NCBI GenBank assembly: GCA_016717725.1
Contig: JADKFA010000008.1
Span: forward strand, 119,685 to 183,684
Origin: Bacteroidota bacterium
GTDB lineage: Bacteria > Bacteroidota > Bacteroidia > AKYH767-A > OLB10
Direction of reading: 5' to 3'
Length of the DNA stretch: 64,000 nt
The position numbers and the translations under genes are program-made. How positions within the stretch are numbered: the stretch's first letter is position 1; each line of letters starts with the position of its first letter. Under the pieces are notes generated by a model. It saw nothing but the letters and a program-made list of their open reading frames with translations. It searched no databases and was not told the origin of the DNA. Shown one piece after another: positions 44,492 to 55,498 of the stretch.

Positions 44492-46323
44492 TCAATTTCT
44501 CCCCATCCACCATCGCAGAACCACCAATCGCCAAACTAAGTTTGCATTTTTGTTATTACCATACTTAAAATCATCGATTAGGTGATTGACTTTATGGTAT
44601 TGTAAAAAATCGAGCTCTTTGAAATTTTGATCGAGCAGGAATGATAATGGACCACGCAACCACTTGACTTCGCCCGGTGTAACGAATCCTTTTTTGTCTT
44701 TACGGTCGGTGATAGCAGGCGGCATGATGTCGCGCATGGATTCTCTCAAAATGCGCTTAGTAACACCCTTATGAATTTTGGCTTCGTCAGGCAAACTAAA
44801 TGCAAACTCCACCAAACGATGGTCGAGAAATGGCACCCTCGATTCAATCGAAAAAGCCATGGAGTTACGATCCTCAAATTGTAATAAAGTAGGTAAACTG
44901 CTTGCAAAAGTAAGTTGATACAAAAACTGATTTAATCGTGATCCTTTGTTATCTTTTAGTTTAAATGGAATTTCATTACTCTTCGATAAGAATGGATAGT
45001 ATCTTTTGTACTCTAATTCATACAAAGCTTGCTCACTTTGAAATCCTGCCAATAAACTTTTCAAAAATAAATTTGATTTCTTTCCAAAAGAAAAGTCCTG
45101 CATCGCTGCATGTGCATTTAATTGCTTCAAGGCTGATCCGATTTTACCACAACCTAAATCTCCACCAATAAGTCGGAAAAGTGAATGCATGTATCCACCC
45201 AACATTTCATCTGATCCTTGTCCATCTAAAAGCACTTTTATTCCTTTAGTAGCCGCCAATTGCATGACGAAGTACTGGGAGATGGGTGATGATCCCGCCA
45301 GGGGCACATCGGCATGCCAAATGGCTCTTTCAAATGAATTCTGAATGTCGTCATCGCTGGGAGTAAAATAATAGGGATCTAATTGCGGATACTTATTTAA
45401 AACTTCCGTAACCCAAGGGCGTTCGTCAACTTCATTCTCTCCTTCGTAGTAAACAGTAAATGTTTTAAATTTTGAATCTGGAAACTTTTTTCCAACCACA
45501 GAAGCAATGGCCGAACTATCCAATCCTCCGCTTAAACAACCTCCTACTTCCACATCACTGCGCATGTGCAGATTCACACTATCAAGAAACAACTCCTTAA
45601 ATTTACTCTTTTGAATCTGCCCAACTCAACTTGCTTTGCTGTTTGGTGTCAATATCCCAATAGCGAACCAACTCAATATTCTTTCCATCTTTAAAAATTA
45701 AATTGCATCCAGCAGGTAAATGCATGAATAGACTGGTAATAAGTTTCATCATGCCATGTATTCCATCCTAATTGTAAGCCACGTGCTACTTGCGCTTCAT
45801 TAATTGCAGATGAAAACAAAGAAGAAGGATACAACGCCTTATACTCCGATCCAAAATAGAACCGATCACCTTGATTCAAATAAAAGAAAGGCTTTATACC
45901 AAATCGATCTCGTGAACAAAACAATAATTGCTTCTCCTGATCCCATAAAGCGAATGACCACATTCCAACAAAATGTTGTACGCAATCGAATCCATATTTT
46001 TCGTACGCCGCCAAAATAACTTCCGTATCCGAATTGGTTTTGAACGCGACACCAGTAGCTTCTAATGTTTTTCGAATTTCCTTATAGTTATATACTTCCC
46101 CATTGTAAACAATCGCATTGCGCCCTCTGAACATGGGCTGATTTCCATCCACACTCAGGTCGATAATGGCTAAACGATTATGCCCTAAACCTACAGCACC
46201 ATCAAAATATTTTCCGCGTGCATCGGGACCACGATGGGCAATGGACTGCAGCATTTTTTCCAAGAGTGGGTCTTGCTCATCCTTGGATAATCTGCTATCA
46301 ATAAATCCTGCTATGCCGCACAT
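44492..46323 (-). pseudogene. asnB: Asparagine synthase (glutamine-hydrolysing) AsnB, copy 2, frameshifted
   Basis: The N-terminal part (MCGIAGFIDSRLSKDEQDPL with catalytic Cys2, SIAHRGPDARGKYFD, YNGEVYNYKEIR, RDRFGIKPFFYL) and the C-terminal part (GGCLSGGLDSSAIASVVG, LLDGQGSDEMLGGY, ESRVPFLDHRLVEFAF) are split by two indels, near 45719 (T/A run) and 45609. Between them the linker reads through in a third frame as LPAGCNLIFKDGKNIELVRYWDID. Repaired, it is a normal 609-residue protein. It differs clearly from copy 1, so the pair is not a recent duplication. Confidence 0.82.
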
Positions 46324-46383
46324 ACTAAATTTTTATTTTGAAATCATTTTTTAATTTAAATTTCTTCTGTAAAATTTGACCAC

Positions 46384-47682
46384 CTACAGAAGTAATGCTA
46401 ATCGTTTGGTCAGTGTTTCTCGTGTATAATTTTTGATGGAATCATTCACGAATGCAACCTGCTTTCCATTTTTCCACAACTCCAATTTTTCAATCAACCA
46501 AGAATATAAATGATTTTCCTCCGTTCGTTCAAACATTTCACCAGCCTCGCACTCACGCAAAATTGCAGCTGCATTGCCATGTTTCGGTCCAATGCCAATT
46601 ATTAATCGTTTCGATCCTAAATACTCAAACAATTTACCTGTTAAAATTCCATTTGCACCCGCAGTATCTGGAATGATCAACAGCAATGCATTGGCTTTTT
46701 GCATTTCAACTACTGCTTCGTCATGTCCAATATGCCCGCTCCATTCACAATACGATTCAATTCCTAAATCACTTACCATTTTTTTGAGAGTCCAAGGTGC
46801 ATCTCCAATAAATTTAAAACGAATTTTTAACTCCGAATAGTGATTCACTAGTTTATTTAATACATTAAAAAATATTTCAGGATGGTATGAATCCGCCATC
46901 GTTCCAACATAGGTAATGGTGAATACATCTTTGGAAAGAGCGACTTCTGTTTTGAAGTCGCTTTCATCATATCCATTTGGCAAGACTTGAATTTTATCGG
47001 GAATGATTAATACTGATTTCTTTAAAAAAGAATACTTGATAGGCTCACTCACTACCAGAATAGCATTCGCCTCTTCCAGTACTCGCTTCTCGAATTGTTG
47101 ATCCTTCTTCTTTGCACGCGAACCGTGCAACAAATCTTTATAGTAATAAATATCGGTCCATGGATCACGTAGATCAGCTACCCATCGAAGTGCAGGAAAT
47201 TCTTTCTTTAACTTTAATCCAATCAATTGTGAGGAATGCGGAGGACTCGAAATATAGATACAATCAATTTTCTCTTCATTAATTATACTTCTTGCTTCTT
47301 CCACCGCATACTTTATCCAACCTACACGAGCATCTGGAATAAAAAAGTTACCGCGAATCCATCTTAAAAACTTCTGTTTCTTTGATTCCTTATTTGCATT
47401 AGCGAATCCACCATAAGGCACATTTTTCTTTCCAATTAAGGAAGATAAAATATTAAGAGGTTCGAACGAATTTGTACGGATTACTTTTACATTCTCTGGT
47501 ACTTCTTTCAACAAAGATTTATCATGCAAAGGATAACTTGCTTTGGTTTCATCCACAGTTAGTACAATGGGAGAAAATCCCATTTGAGCAAGATATTTCA
47601 CAAACTTAAGCGAACGCTGCACCCCTGCTCCACCGCTTGGCGGCCAGTAGTAAGTGATAACGAGCACTTTTTTAAAATTCAT
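46384..47682 (-). CDS. Glycosyltransferase family 4 protein
   Basis: A 432-residue GT-B transferase starting KKVLVITYYWPPSGGAGVQRSLKFVKYL, the usual acceptor-domain opening. Other motifs are RWVADLRDPW, LVVSEPIKYSF, VLPNGYDESDF and the C-terminal TYVGTMADSYHPEIFFNVL. The GILTGKLFEYLGSKRLIIGIGPKHG stretch supplies the conserved donor-binding Glu. It starts 6 bases after the YfhO stop and is followed by AsnB copy 2 after 60 bases, so it belongs to the same operon. Confidence 0.88.
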   Translation of the reverse strand: MNFKKVLVITYYWPPSGGAGVQRSLKFVKYLAQMGFSPIVLTVDETKASYPLHDKSLLKEVPENVKVIRTNSFEPLNILSSLIGKKNVPYGGFANANKESKKQKFLRWIRGNFFIPDARVGWIKYAVEEARSIINEEKIDCIYISSPPHSSQLIGLKLKKEFPALRWVADLRDPWTDIYYYKDLLHGSRAKKKDQQFEKRVLEEANAILVVSEPIKYSFLKKSVLIIPDKIQVLPNGYDESDFKTEVALSKDVFTITYVGTMADSYHPEIFFNVLNKLVNHYSELKIRFKFIGDAPWTLKKMVSDLGIESYCEWSGHIGHDEAVVEMQKANALLLIIPDTAGANGILTGKLFEYLGSKRLIIGIGPKHGNAAAILRECEAGEMFERTEENHLYSWLIEKLELWKNGKQVAFVNDSIKNYTRETLTKRLALLL

Positions 47683-47688
47683 TACTAC

Positions 47689-50108
47689 TTACCCTTTCTT
47701 TTTCAGTTCAACATACGATGCTGTGGCGAACAGGAGCAATAAAAGTATAGAACTTGCTAAGGAAATATTCTCTCCATTTTTGTATGCAGCAGGCTCAAAC
47801 TTAAATTCAACTTTATGTTTTCCTGCAGGAATTTCCATCGCTCTTAAAACATAGTTAGCTCTCACATGTGGAACTAATTTCCCATCCAAATAAGCATCCC
47901 AACCAATTGGATAATGTATTTCAGAAAACACTATTAAATTATTTTTACTACCATTTACTTCATACTCGAGATAATTGGGAGCTACTTTTCCATCTTTAGA
48001 AATCAATTTTACACTTGCCGTAGAATCCATTCCTTTTTGCGCATCTTTAATATCAGCAGCATATCGTTGGTCAATTACTGCTGTAGTCTTAGTATCTAAA
48101 CTATCCAACTCTTTAATCTCAGCATCCGAATTTGGCACTACTTTCCAATCACTCACCACCCAAGCTGCACCTAACGCTCCTGGATTCATTTGTACCATGG
48201 GTGATTGATTCTCTGGATTACGAACAATAAAATATTTTGCATTCAGCATATTTAACACATTCATATTTCCTTTGCTGATTTGGTTTTCAATTAGCTCTTG
48301 ATAGCGTTTCAACTTCGCTCCATGATAACCACCGATAGAACGATGAAAATAGGAAGTACTTGCATCGTTGAAAGTACTTACCGAAGTATTCATAACACGA
48401 TAGTAGCCCTTATCTTGTAAAATTTGCTCATCAGCTGGTGTCTTATCAAATGGTTGCTCTGCTTTTGTTTTAGAAACAAAATGGCTATCGTTTAAATAAC
48501 GCTTATCAACGGTCCACATATCAGCAAGAATTAATAATGCGATGATGGGAAGCATTACAGAAAGCTTTAATTTATCTTTCAACCAATAAAACATCAAACC
48601 AAATGTCAATGCAATAAAAAAGAAAGACCTAAATGCATCTGATGTTAAAGCGGACTCACGATCTTGACGTAAGGCTGCCAACAACCAATCGTATTGTTTC
48701 AATTGCTCATCACTTTGTCCTTGAAAATCACAAAAACACCAGGAAGCAAGGCAAATAACAAAGTTAATCCACCGCAGACGTAAAAAGAATACATCAAATA
48801 TTTTTTCAATTTACTTTTATCTTCTTCTCCAGAAACAAATCGCATCAAGCCTAACATTCCTCCCAATGGAATCATAAATGATGCAATGGTTAGCGCCATG
48901 GCAACGGATCTGAATTTATTGTAACCTGGAACATGATCGAAGAAAATATCGGTAAGCGGCAAGAAATTCTTTCCCCACGACAACATCAAGAACAATAAAA
49001 ATGCGGAGGCAATCCACAATCGTTGTGTACCTTTCAATAAGAACATGGAAAGCACAAACAAGAAAAATGCAATGGCGCCACTGTAAACTGGACCCGATGT
49101 CATGGGTTGATCGCCCCAATACAATGGTGCTTGCTGAGTGAATGAACGTGCTTGTGCATCTCCTGCATTGGCAGCAACCGCCTTATAGGATTCCGACTTA
49201 CTATCGAGTTTATAAACTGACGAACCACCCGCAAAGTCTGGGATTAATAGCGTCATTGATTCCAACTGTCCGTAACTCCATCCTAACGCATAATCTTTAT
49301 CAAGTCCTGTGCTTGTTTTTTTCTCTGTTAATTCAGAGGGACCACGCGTCGAATAATTTCCATACTCATAAGTCAATAACAAATTGGTAATATTTGGTAA
49401 TATGGCTAAAACTGCAGCTAACACAAGAAACACACTCGCTTTCATGAAATTTGCGATTTGCTTTTCTTGTAATGCGCGAACGAATTCTGCAATCACCAAT
49501 AATGCTAGTGTGATGGCAACATAATAGGTAATTTGTAAGTGATTTGCATACACTTGAAGTGATAATCCTAACGCAGTAATGGCTGCACCAAATAACCACT
49601 TACCTCGATAAGCCATCAGCACACCCGCAAAGATGAGAGGAATTAATGCGATGGCATGAATCTTTGTATTATGTCCTGCCTGAATTGAAACAAAATAAAA
49701 CGAACAAAAGGCATACGCAAATGCACCGGCGATGGCTATCCGAAAATCAGCCTTAAAGGAAATCATCAGCAAATAAAATCCAAGCATTCCTAAAAATAAT
49801 AAGTTGATCGGATTTGGCATCCACAACCACATCAATTTATTTACATATTGGATCAAGTTAGAAGGATATAATACCGAAATTTGATACGCGGGCATTCCAC
49901 TAAACATGGAACCTGTCCACAAAGGCTCATCACTATGCGTTTCCCTATAATCAGCAATTTCCTTTTGCATGCCCGTCCATTGAGCAATGTCGTGTTGCTG
50001 CAAGGCTTTTCCCGAAAGAGCTGGACTAAAATAGATGAATGATATTAAGAGAAAGATTCCAATTGCAATTAAATGAGGTTGTAACTGCTTTATCAAGGAT
50101 GGTTTCAT
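47689..50108 (-). pseudogene. YfhO family GT-C membrane protein, frameshifted
   Basis: YfhO-type polytopic protein of about 806 residues after repair. The N-terminal half (MKPSLIKQLQPHLIAIGIFLLISFIYF, PLWTGSMFSGMPAYQIS) has many helices; the C-terminal half ends in a periplasmic beta domain and a final helix (SSILLLLLFATASYVEL). The break is at the A/T run 48732-48736; restoring one base gives the family sequence DFQGQSDEQLKQYDWLLAALRQDR across the junction. YfhO proteins are linked to glycosylation of cell-wall polymers in Firmicutes; the role here is inferred. First gene of the cluster. Confidence 0.8.
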
Positions 50109-50535
50109 AGGACCTAATTCTAATTTAAGAGGATGAAAATAGTGAGATTATTTTAGATAATTGCATTTCGGCTGCCTCTTTAAAATAGATTTAACTCAAT
50201 TGTTGCAAAATGAGATGAAAATTCAATTGGATAAAGGTGGAATTCTAAAAAATCGCCTCCTTTTGATTGACTTTGCTGGATTATAGAAATCAAACTAAAA
50301 CGGTGATTTTTTCAACACTAGAGCCACTAGAGGTCACTTGAGTGCACTTGAGAATTCAGAATTCAGAACCACTTTCAGAAGTTGGAGAAACAGCTAAATT
50401 TTAATTGAAATATATTACTAAAAACCAATGAGAGAATATTATGTGAACCTTTGTGAACTTTTGTGACCTCTAGTGCCTTTAGTGTTAAAACTGAATCTCC
50501 TATTAGCCTTTAAATATTAAGTGAGAACAATCACT
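50109..50535. other. Intergenic region with inverted ACTAGAGG repeats
   Basis: About 427 bases without a gene. Imperfect inverted arms lie at 50313-50338 and 50463-50488, each carrying CAC-T-A-GAGGTCAC-like sequence (CACTAGAGGTCAC against GTGACCTCTAGTG). Smaller GTGAACTTTTGTGACC repeats surround the right arm. It looks like a dispersed intergenic repeat, comparable in kind to 34331-34545. Confidence 0.6.
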
Positions 50536-50796
50536 TCAATCCTTCACTTCTTCAAAATCAACGTACTCCCCATGATCGTTGGAAACGCCTTTGTTGGACT
50601 TGCTTTTTACCTTTTCCTGCTGAGCGGTTTGCTGCTGATTCTGCTGCTGGTTAAATCCAGATTGGCGCTCCTGCATCTTATTCATTTCCTTGAACACTTT
50701 CTTCGATAAAGCCGTCATCAGGAAAAAAAAGATATAGCGTCGGAAGACACCAAAGATTATAAAAATGATTAGTAGTATAAACAAGAAGTCAGACAT
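50536..50796 (-). CDS. DUF4834 family small membrane protein
   Basis: An 86-residue protein with one N-terminal membrane helix (MSDFLFILLIIFIIFGVF), a basic amphipathic stretch, a Gln-rich linker and the C-terminal signature GEYVDFEEVKD, which is typical of DUF4834. The family is restricted to Bacteroidota and has no known function. It lies 42 bases downstream of carB and is probably cotranscribed. Confidence 0.85.
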   Translation of the reverse strand: MSDFLFILLIIFIIFGVFRRYIFFFLMTALSKKVFKEMNKMQERQSGFNQQQNQQQTAQQEKVKSKSNKGVSNDHGEYVDFEEVKD

Positions 50797-50838
50797 TTTA
50801 ATTCAATAATTTAGAGACGTACTTTTCCGTTCAATATT

Positions 50839-53656
50839 TTATCGGGATAAATATAAATTTCTTTCGTCGTATAATTTCGTGAATACTTCATCCTGCAAAT
50901 CATCAATGAAATAAATAGCTTCACCTGTTGATTTCATCTCGGGGCCTAACTCTTTATTTACATCTTTGAATTTATCAAATGAGAACACAGGTAATTTTAT
51001 GGCATACCCACCTTTCTTCGGATTAAACGTAAAATCACTCAATTTCTTGTCTCCGAGCATTAGCTTGGTCGCATAATTTACATAAGGCTCGTCATAAGCT
51101 TTTGCAATAAATGGAACCGTACGAGAGGCTCTTGGATTTGCTTCAATCACATACACTACTTCATCTTTGATAGCAAATTGAATATTGATCAAACCCTTCA
51201 CTTCCATGGCTAAGGCAATTTTCTTTGTAATATCTTCAATTTGTTTAATCACATTTTCACTCAAATCAAAGGGTGGTAATACGGCATTGCTGTCTCCTGA
51301 ATGAATTCCTGCAGGCTCTATATGCTCCATGATTCCGATTATGTAAGCATCTTCTCCATCACAAATAGCATCCGATTCAGCTTCTATGGCGCGATCCAAG
51401 AAATGATCTAACAATACTTTGTTGCCTGGAATGTCCTTCAAAATATTTACTACATGCGTTTCTAACTCTTGTTCGTTGATCACAATTTTCATTCCTTGTC
51501 CGCCTAACACGTATGAAGGACGAACTAAGAGTGGGAAACCTAAATCTTTCGATAATTCCACTGCTTGATAGGCATCTTCAATCACACCAAATTTAGGATA
51601 TGGAATTTTCAATTCTCTCAACAGATTTGAAAACGAACCACGATCTTCGGCTAAGTCTAGGGATTTGTAACTTGTACCAATAATATGAATACCGTATTTA
51701 TCTAATTTCTCTGCTAACTTCAAGGCTGTTTGTCCTCCCAACTGAACAATGACTCCTACTGGATTTTCATGTTGGATTATATCGTAAATATGCTCCCAGA
51801 ATACGGGTTCAAAATAAAGTTTATCGGCAATATCAAAATCGGTAGAAACGGTTTCAGGATTACAATTGATCATGATGGTTTCGTAACCGCATTCTTTAGC
51901 TGCTAAAACTCCATGCACACAACTGTAATCGAATTCGATACCTTGTCCAATGCGATTAGGACCCGAACCTAAAATTATTATTTTCTTTTTGTCAGAAACG
52001 ATTGACTCATTTTCTGTTTCAAATGTAGAATAATAATATGGTGTTTTCGCTTCAAACTCTGCAGCGCATGTATCTACTAATTTATACACCCGATGAATAT
52101 CCATCTCCTTTCGCTTGGCATGCACTTGACTTTCCAAGCATCGAAGTAAATGTGCAATTTGTCGATCGGCATAGCCCTTTTGCTTTGGCTTCCATCATCA
52201 AATCACGAGACAACGTATCGAGCGTATACTTTTGAATTTCTTTTTCTAACTCAACCAGCTCTTCAATCTGATTTAAGAACCAGGCATCAATTTGCGTTAA
52301 TTTCTGAATGGTTTTAAAAGGAATTCCCATTTTAAACGCATCATAAATATGAAACAAACGATTCCAACTTGGATTTTTTAAACTATCTAAAATTTGGTCT
52401 TGATTGGTCAACTCTTTTCCATCCGCACCCAATCCATTTCGTTTTATTTCGAGCGACTGACAAGCTTTTTGCAGGGCTTCCTGGAAACTTCTTCCAATTC
52501 CCATCGCTTCACCCACCGATTTCATTTGCAAACCTAAATGACGATCGGCTCCTTTAAATTTATCGAAATTCCATCTAGGCACTTTAACAATTACATAATC
52601 AATAGTAGGTTCAAAAAACGCAGACGTAGATTTTGTAATTTGATTTTGCAATTCATCTAAATTATAACCAATGGCTAATTTTGCAGCAATTTTTGCAATA
52701 GGATAACCTGTAGCTTTTGATGCTAACGCCGATGAACGCGAAACACGTGGATTAATTTCAATGACGATTATTTCATTTTCATCATTTGGATTTACTGAAA
52801 ACTGAATATTACATCCTCCTGCAAATTGTCCAATGCCATTCATGCATTTGATGGCCAGATCACGCATGTTTTGATAACATCGATCGCTCAATGTCATTGC
52901 GGGAGCTACAGTAATGGAATCACCAGTGTGGATCCCCATCGGATCAAAATTTTCGATAGAACAAATGATAATTACGTTTCCTACATTATCACGTAATAAC
53001 TCTAACTCGTATTCCTTCCATCCTAAAATACTTTGTTCTACTAACACTTCATGAATAGGACTTGCATGCAATCCATTATTCAATGCCTCATCAAATGCTT
53101 CCTTTTCAAAAACAAATCCTCCACCCGTACCACCTAAGGTAAACGAAGGTCGAATTACCAAGGGAAATCCAATTTCTTGAGCAATTTCTTTTCCTTCTAA
53201 ATAAGAAGTTGCTGTTCTTCCTTTACACACATTTGCACCTAATGCAAGCATACAAAGACGAAATTTCTCACGATCTTCCGTTGTCTTGATTGCATCGATA
53301 TCTACTCCTATTATTCTGGTATTGTATTTATCCCAAATCCCTGCTTTCTGACAATCGATACAAAGATTCAATGCCGTTTGTCCACCCATGGTAGGTAAAA
53401 CTGCATCAATTTTATGTTTTTCTAAAATTTCAACAATCGACTTCTTTGTTAAAGGCTTTAGGTAGATGTGATCCGCCGTTACCTTATCCGTCATGATAGT
53501 GGCAGGATTCGAATTAATAAGAATCACTTCGATGCCTTCCTCCTTCATAGAACGGGAAGCTTGACTACCTGCATAATCAAATTCACATGCTTGTCCGATA
53601 ATGATGGGACCACTTCCTATAATAAGTACTGATTTAATTGAATGATCGCGAGGCAT
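50839..53656 (-). pseudogene. carB: Carbamoyl-phosphate synthase large subunit, one frameshift
   Basis: Makes carbamoyl phosphate for pyrimidine and arginine synthesis. The first ATP-grasp half (MPRDHSIKSVLIIGSGPIIIGQACEFDYAGSQ start, RPSFTLGGTGGGF) and the second half (KKIIILGSGPNRIGQGIEFDYS, VRPSYVLGGQGMKI) are complete. An extra G in the run at 52175-52177 shifts the frame inside the oligomerisation region; removing it gives EAKAKGYADRQIAHLL and a 938-residue protein. It ends ...YDERNLYLSR without the C-terminal MGS allosteric domain, as I recall for Bacteroidota CarB. An essential gene with one homopolymer indel is most likely a sequencing error. Confidence 0.93.
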
Positions 53657-53902
53657 GTGTTAGATTTTAGTATCGTTAATTGAGGAGATGTATGGTTGAT
53701 GGGTTAATGAAAATGTAAAAAATAGCGAAGACCGTGAAGACAAGGGAAAGAAAGAAAACAATCGACTAGAGTGGGAAAAAACTAATGGATCATGGCAGGC
53801 TGATGGTTGCATCAAGTACATCACGATTTTAGAATACAAAATTAAGGAAATGGAAGGTTATTGAAGCGTGTTGTTGAAAAGTTAAGATAAGTTGATTGGA
53901 TG

Positions 53903-53910
53903 TACATTTG
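53903..53910 (+). promoter_or_regulatory. -7 box of the alpha/beta hydrolase gene
   Basis: TACATTTG ending 5 bases before the ATG at 53916. Confidence 0.5.
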
Positions 53911-53915
53911 CGTCC

Positions 53916-54741
53916 ATGTCTGATGCTGAATATTCATTTTTAACCGATGGCGATTTCACACTACCCTATAAATCATATGGAAGTGGAGATGAGCTCTTGC
54001 TATGTTTTCATGGCTTTGGGAGGATTTCAGACGATTTTCATCGATTTGAGAAGGAGTTGGGTCATAAATACACCCTCATCGCTTTCGATTTCTTGTACCA
54101 TGGTCCGCATTCTGTTTCTGTAACAAAACGATTACTAGCCTTCACTCCTTCCATACTTTCAAGCATGGTGGAAAAATTGCTCTGGGAAAAGAAAAAAGTT
54201 CGTTGTTCATTGATGGGCTATAGTCAAGGCGGAAAGACGGTGATGGGCTTAGTGCATAAAATTCCACATCGAATTCATGAATTATTTGTGCTGGCGCCCG
54301 ATGGAATGAAGAATAATAAAATCAGAAATTTTATTGCAAAAACATATATTGGAAGAAAAATAGGATTGAAATTAGTGAAGTCGCCAGAAACATTACATAA
54401 CATTATTCGCACTCTGCGTTTCATGAAAATCATTACAGAAAAGTCAAGCTTTTCTTCATCAATAACACCGATGATATCGAAAAAAGATATCGGATTTATC
54501 ACAGCTGGATTGCCTTGAGAAACTATGAAATTCATCCAAGTTGATGAATCATTATTTTCACGCTAAGAAAATTAGAGTGGAGTTTTTCATTGGTAAATAC
54601 GATGCAATTATCACTCCAAAATCGGCTAATCTATTTCTAGAAAAATTTAATTACAAAATCAATTTGCATGAATTAGCCTGTGGACACGACTTGATGTCGC
54701 TACATACACAAATTGAAAAAATTATTCTCACGCCCTCCTAG
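53916..54741 (+). pseudogene. Alpha/beta hydrolase, frameshifted
   Basis: The start is at ATG 53916 (MSDAEYSFLTDGDF). The alpha/beta fold shows as LLLCFHGFGRISDDF (oxyanion loop), FDFLYHGPHS and the nucleophile elbow GYSQGG (Ser). The frame breaks near 54451 and again at 54541; reading across gives FFINNTDDIEKRYRIYHSWIALRNYEIHPS then MNHYFHAKKIRVEFFIGKYDAIITP with the acid residue, and CGHDL with the catalytic His. The repaired length is about 275 residues. Substrate unknown; family members include esterases and MenH-like enzymes. Confidence 0.78.
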
Positions 54742-55210
54742 GCAATGTCAGATTTTTCCCAAAATAGCTATCAGAATTAGATTTTTAAATTAAACAAAAT
54801 GTAATAAAAAATTTTCCCCCCCCAGATCCTGTTTTCCCCCCCCCAAAAAGGGGGGGGGGCCACAAAATTTCCCCCCCCCCAAAAACCCGGGGTAAAAAAA
54901 AAAAAAAAAAAAAAATTAAAAAAAATTTTTATTTCCCCCCCCCCCCCCCCCCCCCCCCCCGGAAAAAGGAGAAAAAAAAAAAAAAAAAAGAAAAGAAAAA
55001 AAGAAAAAAAAAATAAAAAAAAAAAAAAAAAAAATTTTTTTTTGGTTATTTTTCCCCCCAAAATTTTTTCCGGGGGGGGGCCCCCCCCGGGGGCGGGGGC
55101 CTTCCAAGGGGGAAAAGGGGGGAAAAAAACATCTCAATTTTTTTAAAAACGCTTATTTAGAAAAAATCAGCATTTCATAATTTAATTGAACCAATAAACT
55201 TCAATTCATG
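54742..55210. other. Low-complexity homopolymer block, probable assembly artefact
   Basis: From about 54810 to 55130 the sequence is long runs of C, A, G and T (runs of up to about 30), with no codon structure, followed by ordinary AT-rich sequence. Such a block is unlike anything else in the window and fits low-quality read sequence joined into a contig. The two proteins readable across it are only Gly, Phe and Lys runs. No gene is supported. Confidence 0.85.
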
Positions 55211-55241
55211 AAAATAAAAAAGGCAACCGAATGGTTGCCTT
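55211..55241 (-). terminator. Intrinsic terminator of rpmH
   Basis: A perfect 9-bp stem (55220-55228 with 55233-55241, AAGGCAACC/GGTTGCCTT) with a 4-base loop. On the minus strand it is followed by a T-rich tract (55211-55220). Confidence 0.85.
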
Positions 55242-55263
55242 CACTATTTTCTTCAGTAAGAAA

Positions 55264-55422
55264 TTATTTTCTCCAACTACGTTCGTCAGAAACTGTTAAT
55301 TTTTTACGTCCTTTCTTTCTACGTGCTGTTAAAACCCTACGACCATTAGCTGAACTCATGCGCTTACGGAAGCCATGTTTATTTCTACGTTTACGTAGCG
55401 AGGGTTGGAATGTCCTTTTCAT
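55264..55422 (-). CDS. rpmH: 50S ribosomal protein L34
   Basis: A 52-residue ribosomal protein L34 from ATG 55422 to TAA at 55264-55266. It starts MKRTFQPSLRKRRNKHGFRK and continues RMSSANGRRVLTARRKKGRKKLTV, the universal L34 signature, with a short Bacteroidota C-terminal extension. It has its own promoter and terminator. It is not next to dnaA or rnpA as in many bacteria. Confidence 0.97.
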   Translation of the reverse strand: MKRTFQPSLRKRRNKHGFRKRMSSANGRRVLTARRKKGRKKLTVSDERSWRK

Positions 55423-55453
55423 ATCGATCTATTAATTACCCCCAAAGGGAGCG

Positions 55454-55482
55454 CAAAGATAGAAAAAATGTCTTTTACTCAA
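55454..55482 (-). promoter_or_regulatory. Promoter of rpmH
   Basis: TTG at 55482-55480, 18 bases, then TATCTTTG (55461-55454). The box is identical to those of rpmB and rpmG and lies 31 bases before the ATG. Confidence 0.75.
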
Positions 55483-55498
55483 AAAGATTTTTTATTTT

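Noticed and set aside
54777..55137. Two overlapping minus-strand reading frames of 73-94 residues rich in Phe, Gly and Lys.
   Set aside because: They are translations of homopolymer runs in a probable artefact block and have no protein-like composition.
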